NCBI GenBank assembly: GCA_005406025.1
Contig: BGZK01000225.1
Coordinates: 1 to 64,000 of the forward strand
Origin: Eumeta japonica
Lineage: Eukaryota > Arthropoda > Insecta > Lepidoptera > Psychidae
Direction: 5' to 3'
DNA length: 64,000 bases
The position numbers were made by a program, and so were the translations under genes. The notes under the pieces are model-generated. The model ran no database searches and was not told the DNA's origin. It saw nothing but the letters and a program-made list of their open reading frames with translations. Shown here in pieces: positions 35,222-47,218 of this stretch; positions within the stretch are counted from its first letter, which is position 1, and each line of letters starts with the position of its first letter.

Positions 35222-36155
35222 GGGGTCGTCCACATCTTACGTCACGCACTAGGGGCGGAGGGGGGTAAGGGTCTGGACAGAACGTTACTAACTGTGACAT
35301 GGGAGTTTTTTTAAGTGTGACTTCACACTTAAAAATCATAAATTAAAAAAAAAATCATAGTATTTTTATCGACGCGAGGTTAGTAGTGTTTGATATTTAC
35401 TTATGTTTTTTGCCGGTGCTTGCAGCGCTATCTTATCATCTGACAGTTCAGAACTCGGCAAGTATTTTCAGAACATTTAAATGTATTTATTAAATAATTT
35501 AGTATTGTCAGTAATTAGTCAAACTAATCAATGAAAGGATCATTAAAGATCAATCGATTATAATACATAACTACGGAACGATAAGTTTTTATCCTCAACT
35601 CGAAATATATGCTTATAACAACTGATGTAAACACCTTTACATTTGTGTATACATAAAAATTAAAATACCTTATTTTTAATGATTGTAAACATTTTTGTTG
35701 ATATTTAAACGTTTTTTTTTCATATCCATAAATATTGATAAAATTCGTTTCTTGAAAGAAATTTTAGGTTATCTGCAAATTTTTAATTATTTCCATTCTA
35801 ATATATATTTTATTTTAATATATTACAGGAAAATGAATGAAGATCGAGAGAGCTTTATCAAATACTTCATAATGCTGTCAAAATCACATATCCCGAATAA
35901 TCTAAATATTTAATCCAAACAGTGTTATTTAATAATAATTGTTTCAATAATTTAAATAATAAACTATTTAAAAAACAACCACGAATTTTTAGTAAATTGT
36001 ATTCTACAACTGGCATATAGACTCAAAAAAAAGGGGGGTAATTGGACAGTGTGACATAATATTTGTAGGGGGGTTGTTATGCATGTGACCAAGTGTGATG
36101 GGGGGGGGGGTTAAAATATCTTGATAAAAGGGTGACGTAATATGTGGACGACCCC
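35222..36155. mobile_element. 934-bp DNA element with GGGGTCGTCCACAT ends
   Basis: The left end GGGGTCGTCCACATCTTACG and the right end, read in reverse complement as GGGGTCGTCCACATATTACG, form TIRs of about 24 bp. G-rich runs lie near both ends (35250-35275 and a run of about 12 G at 36099-36110). A 13-bp-arm hairpin is at 35308-35335 (TTTTTAAGTGTGA). Interior frames are 72 codons at most and not transposase-like, so it is non-autonomous. The flanks do not show a clear target duplication. Confidence 0.75.
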
Positions 36156-36298
36156 GAAGGGTTATAAATTTTGTAATTTGAAATTAAATAAAAATTTGAG
36201 ACCACAATTTCGATATTGACTGTCTACCTCTATCGGGGTTTCGAATCTCTATTAGCTTTCGTGTAAAATCTCAACTTCTTGGAGATTTTGCACAAAAC

Positions 36299-36955
36299 AG
36301 CTAGAGCTAGCAAGTGCTCTAAGCGTATAACGTTTTCTGTATGTAACAAACGGTGACAATGTTCTTTATAAGTAATTTGCTTAGTAACTTTATTAATGGA
36401 CTAGTAGATCTCTATCCATTTATAAGTATGTATTATTAAATTCAAATATCTACATGAAAAATACAGAAAATTTACAAAAAACACTTATCAATTTTTTTTT
36501 ACACTTTCATTTAGCATCATTTGATGAGAGTCGTTGATATTATATTATTAAATGCAAATAATAATATAATTAACGTATGTCAAAGTTATTATCATTACGA
36601 GAAATTAAATAAGTGTAGCTGAATAATAATAAATAGCAAACGATAATCCAACTAAGCCAAAAGAATCTAACCCGTGTCTATGGATTGAAACGCACTTGGC
36701 CGTTTTTTTTAAGTAAATTTACTTAGTTTAAGTGCACTCGAATAACGTTCTGCAAACAGAAACCATATGCCTGTATGGTATATGTCTTAACCACGCGCGA
36801 GTGCTCTTTAACTTTCATATTTTTTAACCTTTCCAGCTACAGTGAGTTCGTTTACAAGCGGACTAAAATCATTTTTCGAGCAGGAGAACTAGCAAGTGCT
36901 CTAAGTGTGTAAGGTTTTCTGTGTGTAACGAACGGTAAAAATTTTAATTCCACCA
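36299..36955 (+). repeat. Pair of ~65-bp direct repeats 588 bp apart
   Basis: CTAGCAAGTGCTCTAAGCGT (about 36307) and CTAGCAAGTGCTCTAAGTGT (about 36895) open two matching segments that continue through GTTTTCTGT-TGTAAC-AACGGT. Between them, 36690-36712 reads CGCACTTGGCCGTTTTTTTT, like the 3' end of the Lep1-like repeat. The repeats may be flanks duplicated by an insertion or two ends of one unknown element. Confidence 0.6.
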
Positions 36956-39880
36956 TAAATTTTGCCTTTATTTCGATTGTTAATAAAATCTCATTTTACG
37001 CGGATGTTTTTCCTTATCGATTTTCTGCGAAATTGTATTCCATTCGTTATATATTAATGATAAATCCATAATCATTAAGACTATTTCATAGTCGAGTCAG
37101 TTGAGTTCAAATTACCTGCTCGATAAAAAAAAAAATCGATCGAGTTTTAGTCGTAATAGAATTATAATACAAAATAACGACAAAATATTTCGACATAGCC
37201 AAACGATAATTTACAAAATGAAACAGTTATTCGATATGTATAGAAAGTTAGACGACTGGACTATGAAAAACTACTAAACGTATCTGTTTTAGACTATAAT
37301 GAGACTAATCGACGCGGGATCGTATGTAGATGATTTAAGGCTATGTTTTTTTTTTTTTGTAATATATACACCCTTCATATTTCTTTTTACTTTCATAACC
37401 CTTAACGTCCAGTGGCGAATCGAGCTGGTGACCGCTAGTTTCTTATATACAAAAAAATTAACAAAATTCTGTCTGGCGAGGAAAAGGGACGAACAAAAAG
37501 ATCGTACGCTTCAGCTGTGACTGAAATACAAACATAAAATACAATACAACAACAACAACTCACACTCGATCTTCAATGCAAACGAATAAACGCCTGAAAT
37601 TCCTTAAGCCGATTATGAAATTTATGCGCATATACCCGTCCATAGACACGACGGCCCGTCCCTCGCTCTAATTGTCAGCGAATCTCTTTGATGCGCCAAC
37701 AATAACAGCTGACTCTTGGCACGTTAAGCGGCGAAATTTGCCGATGGCCCTTTTATGTTATGTTCCTGTATAGACTATGCAGAAGGTCAGTGTTGGCACC
37801 CGTTCTGTTTGTACGCATAGATAAGTACAAGCACGCTTATAATCATATAAACTTTCGACAAAAAAAAATAACACTTCACTATCCTGTATAATACATGAGC
37901 AATAAGGCCGATGGTGGAGCTCATTTTTTTAATTTTTGTCCATTATTTAGACGAGCCGCTCTGGAATTGGCTGTTGTCGGTCCATAATTATATACATATA
38001 TGGGACACAGTTTATGGTTGCAGAACAATGTTAATTGTATTCTTCAATTGTGAACTGGCTCGTTTTCTATTTAGGCGATATAAGAACTGTCAGATTTAGA
38101 TCCATGTTGGAAATAAGGATTTTTTAGAAATTGGTGATACTTAGTTATTTTCACTATAGCATAGTTTTATTGTGTCATACTGGATGTACAGGTTTTCAAT
38201 GCCCTCTTGCTTTTCCAAGGCTGTTGCTTTGCATTTTTTGCAATATGTTGAAATTTACTAAGAATTAATAACTATTTTCATAATATATTATTGTAGATCC
38301 TTTGACAGTTTCTTCATAGCATTATTCTCGATAATTTAAACGTAACTCGATTTTAATGGTTGACTTTCATATTAAAGGTATAAAGCGTGACGATCTCTTC
38401 TAAATACAGCTTTCATTGGTGGTCTGTGGCCTGAATTTAGCGTTAATTGCTACACCCAATTGAGATTAGTGGCGTGATGGTACACAATTGCAGGAAGTTC
38501 ACGTTGGTGATAAGTTGCTCTCAATTAAACGTTATTAAACCTATTTCGGACCAACGCGTTTGAACTATTTTAGGAACGGTTGGTTAGGATGTGACCTGAA
38601 TTAAGAGTTAAAATTAATTTACACACTGAATACAATTCTGAATACATCTGTATAAAATTTCACGTATTTTTTCCTTATTGTATTTAGGATTTAATGAGGT
38701 AATTATCATATTTTTCTTCTAAATTATATTATAAGTATTTCCTTGTATTTAATATACGAGTAGTACGTGTTTTTAGGCATTTTTGAACTGGTACTTTGGC
38801 TGTATGGAAGACAAATAAGAAAAAGGTTTTTGAGAGTTTTTCCTAAAGTAATATTTGGTCAACAAATCACATTCAATTTTACAAAGTTTCAGTGTTTCTG
38901 TTTCCTTTTATCAGATGATGTATTGAAAATAATTTTTAAGTTCAAAACTCAGTTAATTTCTTAGAAAATGGGCCTTGACAGGCAGACATCGAAATCTGAA
39001 AGTATCCCATTTCGATGATTATACTAACCTAAGGAGCGTACGTCTATGGGGAAAAATCTAATGTTGCTAGTACAAAAGAATATCAGTAATTAAATTCAAA
39101 TGCATAAAGAACAGAATACAAGTAGTTCTCAGTATCCACTGTTTAATCCATCCTTTATACAAACTATCTTAACTTCTCATAGATAAGACACTGTATAATT
39201 ATGAACAAGCAACCCTCGGCCACACAACGTCAACAGCTATCGGCCTACTCCGGTGCCGACACAGAGTGGCCGCGAGTCGCGCGCGTAACGCCATTCTAGA
39301 AAACGCCACATGCAACTAATAAGAAAATATTTCACGTCTGTGGCATTTTTTTTTTTTACTTTGGAATGTGGAATTATCGGAATGCGTAAAAACGATCCGA
39401 TACAATATCGAAACAAGTTACAACGTAATACTACGCCGCGGGCGTCGCTGTTTAGCGATGAGAGAATGAAGATTTTTTTTTATCATCATGGATTTGCACC
39501 TGGCATATTTCTTTCGTTGTTAGAGATTAATGCTTATAACCGGTTACGTAATCTGTGCGGTGCATTGTTCATGTTCCATGTCAAAAGGCCGTAATTGCTT
39601 CCCGAGTGGTATGTACTTTTAACACAAACATCATGAGGTAAATTGTTTCATAAGATTTTTCGTGTCAGTCCGTCAATGAACTTGCCATTGGTCTGCAAAT
39701 ATAAATTTGAAGTAATTAATCGTTGTTTGCATTAATTGTCTGCTTGTCTCATTGTCTAACTAAACGTAATATTAGTACTACAAAACATTTCGTATACAAA
39801 TCTAACAAAGGCACTGCTGCCTCAATATTTTTTTCCGTTTCGCGCTGGCATTAATTTTTGCTGTTAAAACGATTTATGTC
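36956..39880. other. AT-rich DNA, no gene seen
   Basis: Nearly 3 kb. Open frames at 37299-37520, 37911-38099, 38767-38964 and 39310-39594 are short, AT-biased and match nothing. A GC-rich patch lies near 39215-39300. No transposon motif is recognised. Confidence 0.5.
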
Positions 39881-39884
39881 CGTT

Positions 39885-40115
39885 CGAGAATGCCACCTCC
39901 ACTCGGGCCAGGCATCCGAACGGCGAATTAATTACTATCGATCTAGATTAATGGCCAGTCGGATGGACAAAGCCGCCCGCCGGCCGACCTGCGGGCCGAT
40001 ACGCGTGCCTAAATAATTTATCCATTATTTAAATTAGATGATGATTGAAGCGCTAATGACTGCTTTGTGTGTCGCACGTACGTGTAAGGTGCGGCTGGTC
40101 GCGTCGAAAAGGTCG
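39885..40115. promoter_or_regulatory. Candidate conserved non-coding element with homeodomain-type sites
   Basis: The block combines GC-rich parts (GCCGCCCGCCGGCCGACCTG) with clustered TAATTA/ATTAAT core sites (GAATTAATTACTATCGATCT, then AGATTAATGG) and ATAATTTATCCATTATTTAA. This mix is typical of insect developmental enhancers. No gene is visible nearby, so the call rests on motif content only. Confidence 0.25.
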
Positions 40116-41321
40116 TATGTCATTCGTGCCCCATTGCCGTTATTTTGTCTCGGACTCGGCTCATGTAACGATTGTGACGTAAATAGTTGCTCCATTGTAG
40201 ACGAATCGCGCTGGACGATGGATTTTTCTTTTTCATTGTTTCCTTTTCTCTATTTCCAATCACTTTTTAATGATTGGATTGTCGTGAAACAATCGGTCAA
40301 GATCGTTTCGAACATATACTGCAGGTCTTCGTAGTGACGATAAGTGTTGCGATTTGAACAGACAAAAAAAAAGTATAATAATAAAAAAAATAAACTCAAA
40401 CAATTGTGCGTATATGGTATAATAATAATAATTCTTTATTTCCTCCAGAATAATTTAGAATGCAAAATTACAAAAAATGTGCAACATTAGGAATTACTAT
40501 GGGTCTTACGCGTGTATAGAATACGTATAAGGAGGAAACTTCTTTAGGTTACGTAACATTTTTATTTTTTTTTTAATATCTTAATTTAACGTTGAATGAA
40601 ATTTGAAAAAAAAAAACAATTTTTTTTTAATTTTCAATGAAAACTATTTGATTGCAAAGACAAACACAAATGTTATAACTAATTTTGTTGTTATTTTTAT
40701 TATAATTACTGTTCCACTTTGTTTGTAATGATACAATTATTATTATTGTACAAGTTTGTAATCAAAGGTTTATGGTAGCTAAAATATGTTATATATATTT
40801 TATATATGGCAGGACAGGAAGGGTCGCTGTAGATAATGCTATGCGAACCATATTGGTAGCATATTAAAAAAGGGCTAAATTTTAAGCACCCGAAACCGAC
40901 GAGCTTGCATGAAAAAATTGTTGGTTGTCAATAAAGCAAAAGAAATATCTAAAGATCGTACCGTATGAAAATATACAGTCTCTGCCTTTCAGGGAAATAA
41001 GCGTGAATTTATATTATATTATTATTATATTTTATATTTAACCCAATCTCGTGACAGGAAAACGTGACGGGCAAATGTGATTTTTTTTATACTCTTCTAA
41101 ATTTTCTCCCAACAAACATAAAAAAGTTTTTCTTTAAAAATGTTACTCGTACAGCCCAAATTCCATCATTAAACACAATTCTGCTCGAAGAAGATATTTC
41201 CACGCATATGTGCTGTTCGACCAATCCGTGACTTCCGTGATTCTAGTGAACATTTGCTGCATGATGTGTAGGTAAAGTCACGATAGTTAGAGTTTTTTTA
41301 TATAGCACTTCCGAAGGGCAA
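40116..41321. other. AT-rich DNA with a retroposon-tail-like ATT repeat
   Basis: At about 40420-40442 the minus strand reads AATAAAGAATTATTATTATT, a polyadenylation-like signal followed by a simple-repeat tail as at the 3' ends of some lepidopteran non-LTR elements. No recognisable body lies beside it. The rest is AT-rich with no gene. Confidence 0.4.
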
Positions 41322-41530
41322 TCGAGCGTGCGAGCTATCAAAGAATAGGTGTTCACCGCCGCCCATGGATATTTGCAACCCCAGAGGAATTCCCGGTGCG
41401 TGTCTGGCCTCTTGGGTAAGAATAGGATATCTAATGAAAAGGTGTTGATGGAGGGGAAGTGAACCACTGGTACTCTATCACTGAACGAAACGAAACAGCG
41501 GAAATTTTTACTTCATGTCGGTATTCTGTA
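41322..41530 (+). repeat. Dispersed retroposon-tail family, copy 2
   Basis: Same family as 34063-34342: GTTCACCGCCGCCCATGGAT near the start, GATATCTAATGAAAAGG in the middle, CTTCATGTCGGTATTCTGT at the end. Slightly shorter than copy 1. The minus-strand frame over it also aligns with the frame over copy 3, because both translate the same repeat. Confidence 0.6.
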
Positions 41531-41633
41531 AGTAAAGTGAGCGAAAAATGAAATATTTATTCATTTTAACTAAAGTCAGAAAAGCACTCAAGCGATCAAA
41601 GCTTAAGCACAGGGTTTCTACTTGTGTCGTAAC

Positions 41634-41885
41634 TAGAATTGCCAGTTTGCCAAACCTAATAAATAGCCGGACAGATTAGCCAGATTGGCCGGATATTTGG
41701 ATAAAAAGGCCAGACACCCTACATTATTGAGCATTTTGTGTCTCAGTATTATTGTTCGGCTTTTTAAATTTCGCTCCTTTGCGAAACGTAAAAAGTCGGA
41801 CAAGCCGGACACCGTTTATTTTGGCCGGACACGAAATCAAACAGCCAATGTACGTCCGTCTTTATCTGGACGCCTGGCAACCCTA
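41634..41885. mobile_element. hAT-type MITE, 252 bp
   Basis: The ends TAGAATTGCCAG and (reverse complement) TAGGGTTGCCAG form short TIRs of hAT type. They are flanked by GTCGTAAC (41626-41633) and GTCACAAC (41886-41893), an 8-bp target duplication matching at 6 of 8 positions. The interior repeats GCCGGACA-type words. No transposase. Confidence 0.7.
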
Positions 41886-43131
41886 GTCACAACAATACTT
41901 AATTGACAAACTCCATCTAATATTCCTTAATATATGGCATACACGGAATGTAGGTAGCTAGTTTACATCACGAAATGATCATCCGTACACCGCCCGACGC
42001 TTGTCAAAATCATATATGTCATCAAAATTTTAATACTATAAAATGACAGCTTTGACGTTTTACAGTTTTGTCACCTTAAACATTTCTAATGTATCAATCA
42101 AGTGCTCGATAAACTGTACCATGACAACGGCGGGGCGATAGTAACGTATACGATTAGATAGGTAAAATCAACACTCGTCGAACAGTACGCGTGCTAACAA
42201 GCCAAAATTTACCTATTTGTAAATTCCTATGTAATCGTAACTGTATTTCAAAATGGGAACAGTTGTAATAGTAAAACGTGCACTAAAGTGCACGCTGGGT
42301 TCAAACAAGAAGAGATCGAGTTCATTTCGACCATGGATGAATTAGACCACTCCGTGCCTCGGAGAGTATGCCAAGCGATTGCCTTCCGGATTTACCATGA
42401 TATTGGTGACAACGGTCCAACGGTATCATGGTAGCAGCTTCTCGAGTTAGCGCAGAGGGATTGCCCTCTTTTAAAATACAAAAATTATAGGAGGGTTTAA
42501 CTTCAGCAGGCCCAGACAGGCTGTATCCTTGATACAGCCTTAAATTTTACCCGGATATGTCACGATTTCTTTCTCCAAAATAACCCAGAACTATGCAACG
42601 TTGAGCATAATTGCATACACAAATAATACAAACACGTTTACGCGATTTCGGAACACGTAGAAACGTTTGTTGTGATTATTTCATTAATCACCAGGTAAAA
42701 TGTATTGCATACGTTGTGTCAACCGCAGCCCACACGTTAGCGATTTGTCCGCATAGTAGATCTCATACTTTTCGCCTTCGTTCACTTATGCACCGACAGA
42801 TGGCGACAATGCATAAGTTCCTATTCACGAAATTATCCTCGTCCCAAACGAAAACATAGACGTATCCTTCAAAAAACACCCGACGCACAACACCTTTGGG
42901 ATACGAATGCGAGATGTGTCACTTAATTAAAAATTGCGGCCGACCTCATTACAGACAAATATCCTTCGCGCCGCACGCGTGTCTCACCAGCGCCGACTCG
43001 GATAAACAACGATATAAATTAATGAATGCGGTGCTGGCTCATGCGCCAATGTATTTATGGTTAGCGCCATCCACATGGTGCGGGCTTGTAATTCAACGAA
43101 TTACCGGCACGCGTATGCATACAAGTAAAAC
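41886..43131. other. Mixed-composition DNA, no gene seen
   Basis: Two small hairpins: 42518-42540 (AGGCTGTATC, CTT loop, GATACAGCCT) and near 42283-42300 (CGTGCAC, TAAA loop). The GC-richer part 42290-42470 looks like decayed coding text but has stops in all frames. Open frames at 42611-42859 and 42896-43168 match nothing. Confidence 0.4.
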
Positions 43132-43282
43132 TTACGAAACTTTGCCGGTCGGAATTGGCTGCGAATGATATACTGCGCAGGTATTACGTTCCCCGACCCT
43201 TCCTTCTTCTCTGCTGCGTTCCTATTTTACGTTATTGCGAAGCTTTCGTGACGAACTTCACAACGGCAAAGTTTCGTGTGTT
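43132..43282. mobile_element. Small MITE, copy 2
   Basis: The ends ACGAAACTTTGCCGGT and CGGCAAAGTTTCGTGT are inverted repeats. The interior matches 31672-31816 (GAATTGGCTGCGAATGA, GCTGCGTTCCTAT, ACGAACTTCAC). Its TIRs match better than those of copy 1. Confidence 0.65.
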
Positions 43283-44985
43283 GTACTGTACACGACCTTC
43301 ATTGTAGACGTGTCCGCCGAGATGTAGAGCTTATTATGGGGATTGCACACTTGCAGTTTTTCGGTTCCCGATTTCACCGGACAGATCATGAAAAGCCGAA
43401 GACAGATTATGTAAAAATATCTGATGAATTACCTAAAAATCTTATAACTAAGAAAAATAATTACAAAATTTCAGTAAATTATGTACACGATTTTTTTCAG
43501 TATTTATAAAATAAAACTATTTGTGACTACGAAAATCTATATTATTTTGGTATTTTTCATTGCATATCTACATGTCCAAAATGTGTAATTAATCTCGAAA
43601 TGTATAATATATTTCTTTTAACTATATTCTTTATTGAATAGTATATATAATAGTGTAATACTAAATACTTGTAACTTATTAATCTATACATAACAAAAAT
43701 TGTATTAAATGATGTTAGGTATGTAACTTGACTTAGGGTATATAGAACTAAAAATACACGGATATTACTAAGAAGAGCGAGGGACTCGGAATATTTTTTT
43801 TTAATGTATTTATGCTTTTTATTAACAAAAATGATGTACTTATTTTAAAAAAATAATCTGTTCTTACGGGCTCATTAACATTGTAAAATTATAATTTAAA
43901 TTCAAAAAAGCGCAACCTTAGGGCGTCGAAGTGCATTCAACGCAAGAATTCTTGTAATACATTCGTGTATTACAAATTATGACACAATTCGTAATAAAAA
44001 ATATATGAACAAACATATTTGTGTATAGAAAATAAGACGGAGCTTTTTATATCGTGTTCCTATACTGCGGTACCGCCTCATTCACAGTTGTTAATTTTAC
44101 CAATCTTATTTCATCATATTTTTATGTACTTATCGATTATTATCCCAATTTTTATATTGCAATTTATTCTGCTATATTTTAATATAATGAATATATGAAT
44201 ACATGTACAACAATTATATTATGATAGAATAAATGCTTGAGTAAGTTAACTTCGCTAATATGTCTCCACGATCAACAGCTGCTCAGAAACAGCAGTCGAC
44301 TTTTTCCGCTGTCGTTTCACTTTTGTTCCTAGAAGGGGCCGCTCTCGAGCCGGTGGCCGGCCGGTGATTGCATACTAGAGAAATGCATTTAGACGCATTG
44401 TGAGCGAGACAATGATCCGTTCGCTGCGTGGGAATCGCTTTCTTAGGGTGCCGCGGGCAGAGCTAGGACAAGAGTTAAATACCCGCTGATAATATTTTCG
44501 TATAAAAATCGGACACTGACAACTCATTGCACGAACTTCGATAAGAATAAATGTTGAATATAAAAGGTTCACCTTTAAAGATGAACTCTGTAAAGGAACG
44601 AATGTTATAACTGTATTTACCGTTGCTGTTACCATATATGTATTACGTAGGATAGTTGAATTGAGTTTGCTCGTTAGTCCAAGGAGAACTTACTTTTGTC
44701 TATTGAGTAAGTAATTAAGTCTGTGTTAGTCAATCACAGCTTTCGTTAGATAAGACAATAATTAATTAGAAATAGAAACAAGAAAAAGACGTAAATGACT
44801 ACACAATCGCATAAAAAATAGTGCCAAAAGAGAAAATGAATGATATAAAGACAGTAATTAGTGAAAAATAATCATTTATATCGTATATGTATAATTGTAT
44901 CAGGATAACCTTTAAGTGACTGAGTTTGAGGAACAAAGAAAATATCTGCTAACTGCCGTCCGACCATAGAGTAGTTTTTTTTTTT
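43283..44985. other. AT-rich DNA with one GC-rich patch
   Basis: No gene supported. The patch at 44270-44470 is GC-rich (GCCGGTGGCCGGCCGGTG) and could be regulatory. The minus-strand 86-codon frame at 44375-44635 has no recognisable content. Confidence 0.4.
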
Positions 44986-45190
44986 GAGGGTGTAAAAATC
45001 TTCACGACGAAGATACCCGGCCACGCGACCTAGAGACCGGGTTATGTGGGATTTTTACCCACTAAAAAAGCACTCCCTTGGGGTAACTCTACTGTAACGC
45101 GTATATTTCCGACCCGGAGTCAATATGCGTTGACGGACGGATGATGCGAACAACAAACACAGTTTGGGGACTTCGCGTCGCGTGGGAAAT
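44986..45190 (+). repeat. Dispersed repeat, CCGGCCACGCGACCT family, copy 1
   Basis: CCGGCCACGCGACCTAGAGA, GGATTTTTACCCACTAAAA, ACTCCCTTGGGGTAACTCTA and GCGTCGCGTGGGAA are shared in the same order with 54107-54295. The family is common-looking but I cannot name it. The CCGG and GGGTTA parts form a weak hairpin. Confidence 0.6.
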
Positions 45191-45636
45191 ATAGAGTAGT
45201 TTAAGTTTAGAAAGTCGAGGTCAAAATTCATTCATTGGTGATTGATTACATTACACAACTTACTCAAAAAAATATTTCATAGATACAGTGCACAATGGTT
45301 ATGCACTGTTGCGTTTTCAATAAAACAGGTTTCGTAAATAATTCACGCGTCACATTAATGGGGGATTTTACTCAGAAGTTTCGCGCAATACACGGATCCT
45401 TTAAACATGCAAATTGGCGACAACAATAACAGTTATCGAGAGTAATTAGTACTTAGCTTTGATTCTGATTCTATAGCAAAAATTTTGTTACGAATCAAAA
45501 TTAGCATTAATAGCGATCTGTGTAGTTCGACTTCACGGTACACTGTCCCGTCCACAATTTTACTTCTTAATCGGCCGTTTACACTTACGAGTTCACTTCA
45601 CTAAGAAACCGCCCTACCAAATTCACCATACCTGCG

Positions 45637-45713
45637 ATTTGGCAGGTTTTCGGTAGAAAACCTGCCAAATGCGACTTCATACGTCACATGCTACATGTGA
45701 CGTATGAAGTCGC
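45637..45713. repeat. Two perfect hairpins side by side
   Basis: Hairpin 1: ATTTGGCAGGTTTTC (45637-45651), GGTA loop, exact complement (45656-45670). Hairpin 2 starts on the next base: GCGACTTCATACGTCACATG (45671-45690), CTA loop, exact complement (45694-45713). The second arm contains TACGTCA, a CREB/ATF-like half site. Neither stem has a mismatch. Confidence 0.95.
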
Positions 45714-46664
45714 AGTCGCAATTCAGCGATGAACAGTTTGGATGATATAGTTTCGACATCGTGATTTGTACAAAAGCTCAAAAACAGTGAGGAAAAGAAG
45801 AAAAATAGGTAATCTGACAATAAAGCAAAACTCTAATAAGTCTAATTATGATATCTAAAATAGATATTTTTTTATAAGGTTACATAAATAACCTTGTGCT
45901 TGTAGTATTTTGACACTAGGGGTAGTAAAAAATTATTACAAAAATAGAATTGAAAAAAAATATGTATATATGTAGTCCTTATACCAAGATTTTTAATTCT
46001 ATTAAATCACTGTCCTTAAATATAAGCTTACTATACGCGATTATGATCATTTTGACGTTTGAATTAAATGAAATGCAGCCTATATTCTGTTGCCAACCCA
46101 TGGAAAATGCACAGTACAGTAATTTGAGATATGTCTCTAAAGCTCTAAAATCATCTCTGAATCTCTAAAATTACTAAACGGTTTGTCTATTTGTCTGTAC
46201 AAACAGAAAAAAAACGTAAGAATTGTTTTTATCGTATGTCCCTTCGTAAAACGAAAGGGGAAGCTCTTGCCTTTTCACTTACATATCTTCAATGTAGACC
46301 CATCGGGTTCTACTGTTTTATTATATGTCAGATGAGTTCAAAAGAGATCCTACGGGTGAAGCTCTAGGTACATTAATATTTTTATTAAATGCATCCGATA
46401 TTAAAGTAAAATAAAAGGATGGCAGTGGTGAATTGTTACATAAGTATTATTTTATTAATGTAAAAGAGTGATTAAATGACATAGACATATTATATCTATG
46501 GTTCATCGATAATTTTTAAGAATTCGCAGAAAAATGCAGTGGGTAGGTAATTTAAATATGTCACAGAACCATTTCTAGGAAACGAAAACTCAATTTCAGT
46601 AATATGCAAATTAAGGCAAAAGGTTATTGTATTGTGTGAGGTGTTAATTCGAGGAAATCTATAG
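45714..46664. other. AT-rich DNA, no gene seen
   Basis: Short unfamiliar open frames only. No repeat recognised. Confidence 0.5.
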
Positions 46665-46666
46665 TA

Positions 46667-47218
46667 GACGCTTGCCTGCAACATGCATTAACATGCAGCA
46701 TGCAACCCACCGCTGACCCTCGAATCTGTCTCTCCCACTACGAATCTCTATCCAAATGATTGAATATTGATGCCAATGATATACTGTAAATGGTATTTAA
46801 TTCTAATGAGAAATTATGATTGTTAAGGGGTATGGTGAATAACCGATGTATCATTGATTTATAAGCCGCCGCCAATTTGTGCTGCCATGGATGACAATAA
46901 GAAATGGGTATTGTAGTGGCCCGCTTAACGAGGTTGTGTTGGTTGTTTTAACGCTCCTTGCACCCTGGTGGATGTGACTGTCGGCAATTCCTGAGGATGT
47001 GCCTGGTTGGCATGAAACGTACGTAGAATTGACAGTTTAACAGTTAGCGGAATAAGATAATTATAAAAATAAATAACACTTGCTTAGGTGTTCGATATCT
47101 GTCAATCCTCTGGAATCAATATTCAATCATTTGGATAGAGATTCGTAGTGAAGAGGCAGATTCGAGGGTCAGCGGTGGGTTGCATGCTGCATGTTAATGC
47201 ATGTTGCAGGCAAGCTTC
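46667..47218. mobile_element. Inverted-arm MITE, GACGCTTGCC family, copy B (552 bp)
   Basis: Starts GACGCTTGCCTGCAACATGC and ends with the complement (GTTGCAGGCAAGCTTC), with TA before the left end. The left arm is the reverse complement of the right arm over at least 110 bp. The arms contain the palindrome-like GCATGCTGCATGTTAATGCA. TA flanks and the shared arm in copy A beside a mariner-type relic point to the Tc1/mariner group. No coding capacity. Confidence 0.85.

Noticed and set aside
41243..41467. Minus ORF sharing DILFL-KR text with the plus ORF at 56622-56906
   Set aside because: The similarity is real but comes from two copies of the same dispersed repeat in opposite orientation.
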